Origin: a virus
Virus record (IMG/VR): IMGVR_UViG_3300021961_000447
Location: 1 to 29,078 of that record
Length of the DNA: 29,078 nucleotides
Strand: one strand, 5' to 3'
The position numbers and the translations under genes were made by a program. Below the pieces are notes generated by a model. It saw nothing but the letters and a program-made list of their open reading frames with translations. It had not been told where the DNA came from and ran no database searches. Positions 25,901-29,078 of the stretch are shown piece after piece (position 1 is the stretch's first letter; each line of letters begins with the position of its first letter).

Positions 25901-26786
25901 TCGAAATAGAATAAAAAAATATTTAAAAGAAGGATTAACACAAGAAGAAGCACAAAAGAAAGCATTTGAAGATTTTCAAGAAACAGCTGAAGAATCACAA
26001 CAATCTGCAAGACCCGATAGAATTTCAATGCAGCAAGCTAGTTCTTTAGGCAGAACTATTCTAGCTTGGGGTAATACACCAATGCAATATGCTCGCATAC
26101 AAAAGAAGGCTGCACTAGATTTAATTAATGGAAGAGGCGATTGGAAGACAAATGTTAGTAAGATTATGTATTATGGCGTAATACAGAATATTATATTCTC
26201 TGCTTTGCAACAAGGAATGTTTGCTTTATTGTTTTCTGATGAAGAAGATGAAAAAGAAAAAGAAAGATATTTTAGAGTTGGGAACTCAATGCTTGATACA
26301 TTTTTGCGTGGAGCTGGTATTTATGGCGCAGTTGCATCAACAGCAAAGAATGTAATAATGGAAATAATTGATCAGGCTAAATCAAGTCGTCCTGATTATA
26401 CACAAGCAGCAATTGCGGCAACTACAATTTCACCTCCTGTAAATTCTAAATTACGTAAATTAATATCAGCTGGTAAAACTTTTACTTACAAGCAATCAAA
26501 AGAAAAAGTATTCACTGAAGGATTTAGTTTAGAAAATCCAGCATTTTTAGCAGGTGGGCAAGTAATATCTGCTGTAGCAAATATACCTGTTGATAGAATT
26601 GTACAAAAAGCAGATCATATTTATACTGCTATGAAACCTGAAACTGAATTATGGCAATCAATAGCTCTATCATTAGGATGGTCTGAATGGGATCTAAATA
26701 TGATTGAAAAACAAACTAAAAAACCGTCAACTATATACAAAACATCTAAATCAAGAGGATCAAGAAAATCAAGAAATACAAGATGA
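19974..26786 (+). CDS. Giant internal virion protein with zincin-like, sigma-region-2-like and HAD-phosphatase-like segments
   Basis: A 2270-residue protein, the largest in the window. Order of parts: short N-terminal helix; a Pro/Thr linker (about 43-75) with richer GC; hydrophobic segments (about 149-173, 254-280 and 305-420); coiled coil (about 430-600); a zincin motif H617-E-L-L-H621 with a possible third ligand E678 or E679; a helical stretch (790-862) resembling sigma-70 region 2 (NAYDPSKGATLNTYI around Y834-I846); a HAD domain with FDFDDT (1430-1435), LTARP (about 1509-1513), K1547 and FADDA (1564-1568); and a long helical C-terminus with a hydrophobic stretch near 2065-2090 and a basic end. 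Size and position fit the large internal virion protein injected with the DNA (T7 gp16 position). Which enzymatic parts are active is unknown. Confidence 0.7.
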   Translation: MFEFNGMPITLEQVEESAKESNMDIDSYIKKAEKDGLIDKRKPIELGKSTPTTPGAVVEKTAAPVMDSKPENGSLEYTEIEPFKEFQQKKSIITEEGQIELRQAGDGEFQPIELKEVVVTGKDKTKIAEARNRDIRIKNIAATTNIPKTAISMSAGIAATTIDILGGFMNLIDKYGVAPVNYAIGKSLGYDTTLRAEVDASIENYEVFENVSNLLRQYTIKKYDKEGNEQDTFSLIEQGNYIDAAELAFNEGFSAAPYLALSIASPVYGSALIGSSVTGQEVQRALKERPEATLEEIYGASAAKGGVEFFTNMIGGGMQRGILGIGKKLGVGTNAYKEAVDIYTKTYLGKVADAGIGLTRGGITNFIEEWSASMGSAIVDSAVYNDPFEFKSANRQAINEGLIGLALGSPVGSLGAFNSIASKQQALEFLAPKQWNIELSKQNRRLEEAKFDLNNAPENRKEKFQKRVQKIESLIKMKKQQLQDSFDNLTKKEKKQYANNLNKSAESIAQIGNSKYTLAAQEIAKKDFNEANKQNEILVGKEIFDADIEKNISKTLKNTERIEEAFQKAKQEVKNVKFEYISDIQADFDARFDPNTNTVTINKPIALKTEQTNVIGHELLHYMIAQKFATDNASMQPLVDSFKDYLKETQPEIYQRIQERIDINYTDDDGNIRSGALEEYFNIFSDLISKEKIIVNEPVADKIKNSTTRFLNGLGFGSVKLETGKDVFNFIRNYQKNISEFKFKQLGVDLKSSKIPQAVQQEIQQSKESISGDQIQKVFDEKGKDGAFDIIQAYKPLTSKLTNKYKNVPGFDFELLQSEIEIGKRGLLDLINAYDPSKGATLNTYIQGQLANRSIEAANRILDTDFKLDVTEAKGITDTTTEEITEDVIEKPSEKLQSLRKKMNIGDEIKPVVFDAVRKTFGTKLPSVTEKAFKIELEKSFRTELKKPIAKLMGRTEDYRSFLSNNFEAIYDALPQSIINKRLAEFAEPVMKDGKQVREKTAEGNKVFTKKKISKAEWIKYFLGSEVGRSTQGTRKTALAEALSEALGLDATMEVLSDPAIMQKAMDIAELQGIELTDNFVDKVSSIIGRPINFKFSKARTALNLPAGAIDFKNKSQVLSARKAMLELAKILGPEKAVQYLLPTVQGGWGSIGGKFIPEKDINKLIVKELEDPNDKNSFRTNQFLFIGRADFFEEAKKIFNSVEYKKRKRFVNINGEEIPILAVPKQTPKGFTSGKFEGKQLENRLYFARTQREGLEKIIDSIKELYTNNQITKNDVGMILATFNSSINALIRTAAYPGLQFKIDGLKDGDYRYEHTQTASDTLTDLAKYITIKDYKFTFNDIMQGFRVAIIPKSYDKIVNSTGFKSNGPRDTNGDLIKGRSTNVIRYNQKEVIEIFENENLPKLELEDLLTENLIVKPSKSLNKKLRVFDFDDTLAKSKSNVLYTMPNGTKGKLNAEQFAKQGDDLLQQGAEFDFSEFSKVIEGQKGPMFDVAKAILDKRGDEDLFILTARPAEAKYAIQPFLEGLGLPFRLENIIGLGNGSPQAKADWIASKLNLGYNDVYFADDALKNVQAVAKTLSAYDIKYRSQAVKASKSLDTEFNKILQESTGVEFYKEYSPVKAELLGRGKGKFKFFVPYDADDFVGLLYTTLAKGKSGDAQMEWYKENLLKPFSRGIQQYEAAKQRALRDWADLKAQIKKDVPAGLNKQNETGFRNQDSVRVYIWHTQGADMTSKEMGMSKSDLNDNLKYIRNNPALKAFADKLMALNVDGYPDPTTNWTAGDITTDLVSYINDVKRKEYLQPWKDNIDIIFSDKNKNKLKALYGNSYIESLDDMLYRMWNGRNRRVGITKKERAFQDWINNSVGTVMFFNSRSALLQTISAINFINFTDNNPINAAAAFANQKQYWTDFSELFNSDFLKQRRSGLQIDINADEIASAAATSRNKAKAALSAILKFGFTPTQIADSFAIASGGATFYRNRIKKYLKEGLTQEEAQKKAFEDFQETAEESQQSARPDRISMQQASSLGRTILAWGNTPMQYARIQKKAALDLINGRGDWKTNVSKIMYYGVIQNIIFSALQQGMFALLFSDEEDEKEKERYFRVGNSMLDTFLRGAGIYGAVASTAKNVIMEIIDQAKSSRPDYTQAAIAATTISPPVNSKLRKLISAGKTFTYKQSKEKVFTEGFSLENPAFLAGGQVISAVANIPVDRIVQKADHIYTAMKPETELWQSIALSLGWSEWDLNMIEKQTKKPSTIYKTSKSRGSRKSRNTR

Positions 26787-26938
26787 AATATAACCCAATA
26801 ACAACAAAAACATCTACACCTTTATTGCTTAAGGATGCGTGTTATCGTAAAGCTAAAGCAAAATACAGAGTATTCCCATCCGCTTATGCATCAGGTTATA
26901 TTGCAAAGTGTAGAAAGAAAAAAGGTAATATAGGATAA
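26783..26938 (+). CDS. Small basic protein (51 aa) with PSAYASG motif
   Basis: Starts with an ATGA overlap on the stop of the giant virion gene and ends with a TAATG overlap on the next gene, so it is translationally coupled on both sides. It is strongly basic with two Cys, and contains DACYRKAKAKYRVFPSAYAS (about 18-37) and CRKKKG near the end. I recall this short YPSAYASG/CRKK pattern in many marine phages and some large DNA viruses, often just before another small basic protein, as here. Function is unknown; DNA-binding or a minor virion component are guesses based on charge. Confidence 0.7.
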   Translation: MKYNPITTKTSTPLLLKDACYRKAKAKYRVFPSAYASGYIAKCRKKKGNIG

Positions 26939-27225
26939 TGGCTGTACGTAAAACTGAAAAAGGTGCATCACTTAAACGTTGGTTTAAAGAAGAATGGACT
27001 GATGTCCGTACAGGCAAACCTTGCGGCCGAAGTAAAGATGAAGACCGTGGAGTACCATATTGCCGTCCTAAAAAAAGAATATCTGGCAAAACGCCTAAAA
27101 CAATAAGTGAAATGTCTGCTTCTGAAAAAGCAAGAAAAATTAAAGAAAAAAAATCAATTGGTCAACCAGCTGGTAAACCGCGCAGAGTAAGTCCGGTTAC
27201 TATGAAAAAATCTTGCAAATACTAA
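26938..27225 (+). CDS. Small basic protein (95 aa), DUF5872-like
   Basis: The N-terminal half has SLKRWFKEEWTDVRTGKPCG (about 11-30) followed by PYCRPKKRISGKTPKTISEM (about 40-59); the rest is Lys/Arg-rich and ends SCKY. The WFKEEW-D-KTGKPCGR and CRPKKR signatures match, from memory, a family of short viral proteins annotated as a domain of unknown function (possibly DUF5872). Three Cys and a very high pI could suit nucleic acid binding, but no known fold is evident. Its ATG overlaps the preceding stop by one base, and the next gene starts one base after its own stop. Confidence 0.7.
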   Translation: MAVRKTEKGASLKRWFKEEWTDVRTGKPCGRSKDEDRGVPYCRPKKRISGKTPKTISEMSASEKARKIKEKKSIGQPAGKPRRVSPVTMKKSCKY

Positions 27226-27226
27226 A

Positions 27227-27370
27227 ATGAGTGATTTGAAAATATACGCAATAAACATTGGAGCTTTATTATTTAGCATAACAGACGTAGAACTTATATT
27301 AAAAATTAGTGTTCTTATATTATCAATTATATATACTTCAATCGGTATTTATAAACGATTAAAAAAATAA
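27227..27370 (+). CDS. Small membrane protein (47 aa), holin candidate
   Basis: Starts one base after the preceding stop. Of 47 residues, two hydrophobic stretches (YAINIGALLFSI, about 7-18, and LKISVLILSIIYTSIGI, about 26-42) flank a short acidic turn (TDVE), and the C-terminus is basic (YKRLKK). This hairpin layout with a positive end fits a class II-type holin or another small inner-membrane protein. Another membrane protein is encoded 2 bases later, so the two may be a holin/antiholin or lysis pair. No endolysin was seen nearby, so lysis function is only a candidate role. Confidence 0.6.
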   Translation: MSDLKIYAINIGALLFSITDVELILKISVLILSIIYTSIGIYKRLKK

Positions 27371-27372
27371 GC

Positions 27373-27657
27373 ATGGCAAAAATTGATATCAATGGTGACG
27401 GGAAAGCAGATTTTAGTATCTCAATTGCCCAGATAGTTATGATAGCATCTTTATTTGGTTCTATTATAGGATCCTATTATACATTAAGCGCTAAAATTGA
27501 AGCATTAGAAACAGCTTCAAAAAAGTTAAAAGAAAATGAACAACAATATACTTGGCCAGCGCAACGTAAGCTGGAAGCAGACTTTCAAGAAATAAAGTTA
27601 GAAATGAGAGACTTTATGAAAGATCTTGAATACTTACAGAAAGACAAAAAGAAATAA
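27373..27657 (+). CDS. Membrane-anchored coiled-coil protein with EF-hand-like loop (94 aa)
   Basis: The N-terminus reads KIDINGDGKADFSIS (3-17), a D-x-N-x-D-G-x-x-D pattern like a calcium-binding EF-hand or dockerin loop. It is followed by one membrane segment (about 18-40, IAQIVMIASLFGSIIGSYYT) and a charged coiled coil (about 42-94). The layout of one transmembrane helix plus a coiled coil resembles spanin inner-membrane subunits and XhlA-type lysis proteins. It is the last gene of the + strand unit, followed by a strong terminator. Similar proteins occur, as I recall, in marine phages without proven function. A lysis role is plausible from position beside the holin candidate. Confidence 0.6.
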   Translation: MAKIDINGDGKADFSISIAQIVMIASLFGSIIGSYYTLSAKIEALETASKKLKENEQQYTWPAQRKLEADFQEIKLEMRDFMKDLEYLQKDKKK

Positions 27658-27688
27658 AAAAAGGGGCCGCAAAGCCCCTTAATTTTTT
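27656..27688. terminator. Bidirectional terminator between convergent genes
   Basis: AAGGGGC (27661-27667) pairs with GCCCCTT (27674-27680) around a 6-base loop. There is an A-run on the left (27656-27662) and TTTTTT on the right (27683-27688). Read on the + strand it ends the late operon; read on the - strand the A-run becomes the T-tract and ends the reductase transcript. It overlaps the stop codons of both flanking genes. Confidence 0.85.
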
Positions 27689-29078
27689 ACCCGTCACAAG
27701 ATAAACAATCTGGATCCATTGCTTTAGCAGCAATATCACCTCTCAATACGGATTCAGTTCTCATATAATATAAAGTTTTAATACCGCGTTTCCATGCTTC
27801 CATATGGACTTTATTAATCCACTTAGGTTCAGCTACAGATGGAAATGCTAAATTCAAACTTACAGACTGATCTATATAGTCTTGTCTAATGCCTGCTTGA
27901 TTAACCAATTCTAATTGGTTTATTTCTTTAAATGTTTTAAATACATTCTTCACAGGCTCACCTTCCTCTTCATTTAATCTTCCAAGGTGGTCGTAAAACC
28001 ATCCATCGAGTTTTTTAATTCCTTGAACGGATCCACCGTCTTGCAGAATTTTATCCCAAGTTTCTTTGGTATCAATACCAATTTTCCTAAGTATTTTTTT
28101 AAGTTCATTATTCTTTCTTATAAATGTTCCTTTTGCACTTTGCTCAGTAAATACGTTAGCAGCCCAAGGCTCAATTCCAGCAGATACGTTGCCACTAAGC
28201 TTGCTGTTAGAGACTGTAGGGGCCAAAGCCCGAAGATGAGTGTTGCGCATACCAGTGCCCACACACCAGAGCGGCTCCCCATATATTTCTGCAAGCTTTC
28301 GCGAAGCTCTTTCAGATTCAATTTTAATTTTACTAAAAATTTCACGTGTTTTAAATTGTGCTAATAAGCCTTCAAATGCTATTCCATTTTGCTGTAATAA
28401 TGTATGCCATCCTAATACACCAAGGCCGAGAGCTCTACCTTTTTCAGCAGAACGCACAGAGTTTTCAAAGCCCCGCATATTTTTAGCTTTCTGTATAAAC
28501 TCTTCTAAAACACCGTCTAAAAACCAAACAGAATCATACACTAAATTAGTATTCTTCCATTCATCATATTTAGCAAGATTTAAAGAAGATAAACAACAAA
28601 CAAAACTATGAGATTCATCTGTATGCAATACAATCTCACTGCAAATGTTTGTCATATGTACTTTTAATCCGTTCGCTTTATAAGCAGTTGGATTAGCCTT
28701 GTTTGTATTTCCTTTAAAGAGAATATACGGTTCGCCAGTAGCTTTTCGTTTTTGGAGTAATCGTCCCCACTTACTTCTTGCTTCAGCGTCACCGCTTTCA
28801 AGTTTTCGCATAAACTTATCACCAATGACAACACACTGATGTAAGTTAAGAGATTGTCTATTGACGTCTCCTTTAGGTTCTCTGATTTCCAACCATTCAT
28901 TAAAATCAGAGTGTTCGATATTGATATTAACGGATGCAGCCCCTCTACGTACTGATCCTTGATTGGTTGCGAGTATAGTTGAGTCATAGATCTTGCAAAA
29001 AGGGACAACTCCATCTGATGTTCCATTACCTGTAATTTTAGCGCCGGCGGGTCTTATCATATTAACTCCAATGCCAAC
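27687..29078 (-). CDS. nrdA: Class I ribonucleotide reductase large subunit, C-terminal part (5' end outside window)
   Basis: The frame runs to the last base of the window, so the start is missing; 463 residues are visible. The enzyme reduces ribonucleotides to deoxyribonucleotides for phage DNA synthesis. Counted from the first visible residue, the catalytic N144-I-C146-S-E148 matches the class I N-x-C-x-E triad with the thiyl-radical cysteine. PTVSNSKLSGNVSAGIEP is the phosphate-binding strand, KTLYYMRTES holds the radical-transfer tyrosine pair, and the C-terminus ends CLSCDG, the swinging redox cysteine pair. The tyrosine pair and CxxC tail favour class I over class II or III. It probably partners a small subunit encoded further along on the - strand. 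GC content is higher than in the structural genes, which may reflect separate acquisition. Confidence 0.93.
   Translation of the reverse strand, partial: VGIGVNMIRPAGAKITGNGTSDGVVPFCKIYDSTILATNQGSVRRGAASVNINIEHSDFNEWLEIREPKGDVNRQSLNLHQCVVIGDKFMRKLESGDAEARSKWGRLLQKRKATGEPYILFKGNTNKANPTAYKANGLKVHMTNICSEIVLHTDESHSFVCCLSSLNLAKYDEWKNTNLVYDSVWFLDGVLEEFIQKAKNMRGFENSVRSAEKGRALGLGVLGWHTLLQQNGIAFEGLLAQFKTREIFSKIKIESERASRKLAEIYGEPLWCVGTGMRNTHLRALAPTVSNSKLSGNVSAGIEPWAANVFTEQSAKGTFIRKNNELKKILRKIGIDTKETWDKILQDGGSVQGIKKLDGWFYDHLGRLNEEEGEPVKNVFKTFKEINQLELVNQAGIRQDYIDQSVSLNLAFPSVAEPKWINKVHMEAWKRGIKTLYYMRTESVLRGDIAAKAMDPDCLSCDG

Noticed and set aside
28240-28611. Open frames on the + strand inside the reductase region
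   Set aside because: The - strand frame has all class I reductase motifs; these are antisense shadows.
1-29078. tRNA genes, integrase, endolysin, prohead protease
   Set aside because: I looked for their usual motifs and found none that could be supported in this window.

Overview
The window is part of a tailed double-stranded DNA phage genome. It carries almost all of one late (structural) transcription unit on the + strand, from 1 to about 27657. This meets, head-on, the 3' end of a nucleotide-metabolism gene on the - strand (27687 to the window end). Coding density is near total: there is no gene-free stretch over 75 bases, and no tRNA, CRISPR, integrase or insertion sequence was seen. The DNA is very AT-rich. 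Almost none of the start codons has a Shine-Dalgarno sequence; they sit in A/T-rich leaders. With a TTTG/TAnnTTT-like promoter candidate, that suggests a Bacteroidetes (flavobacterial-type) host, probably marine. The host assignment is inference. Gene order and protein style resemble podovirus-like phages known from marine viromes and the crAss-like/Cellulophaga podovirus group, but I could not test phylogeny.

Layout. 1-6425 is the packaging and head module: large terminase (5' end outside the window), portal, an acidic scaffold-like protein and the major capsid protein. A conserved head-associated protein follows (6499-7272), bracketed by two terminator-like hairpins. 7331-8923 encodes two connector or tail-tube proteins. 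8928-13676 encodes a 1582-residue tail protein: about 1060 residues of tail-stabilisation/muzzle type, then four proline-rich tracts alternating with four small cysteine-containing domains.

13696-17450 is an enzyme cassette inserted within the structural genes and joined by start/stop overlaps: a prolyl-hydroxylase-like 2OG-Fe oxygenase, a 45-residue protein, a protein-O-fucosyltransferase-like glycosyltransferase, a NodU/CmcH-type carbamoyltransferase and a second 2OG-Fe oxygenase. Because it directly follows the proline-rich tail gene, the most interesting hypothesis is a phage-encoded modification system for its own tail protein (hydroxylation, then glycosylation, then carbamoylation).

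17497-26786 encodes a small beta-rich protein, two probable ejection proteins, and a 2270-residue internal virion protein. The giant protein has a zincin motif (HELLH), a stretch resembling sigma-70 region 2, and a complete set of HAD phosphatase motifs. 26783-27657 holds four small proteins, two of them membrane-spanning and therefore lysis candidates. A strong bidirectional terminator at 27656-27688 separates this unit from the - strand class I ribonucleotide reductase large subunit. No endolysin, prohead protease, integrase or polymerase is visible in the window.
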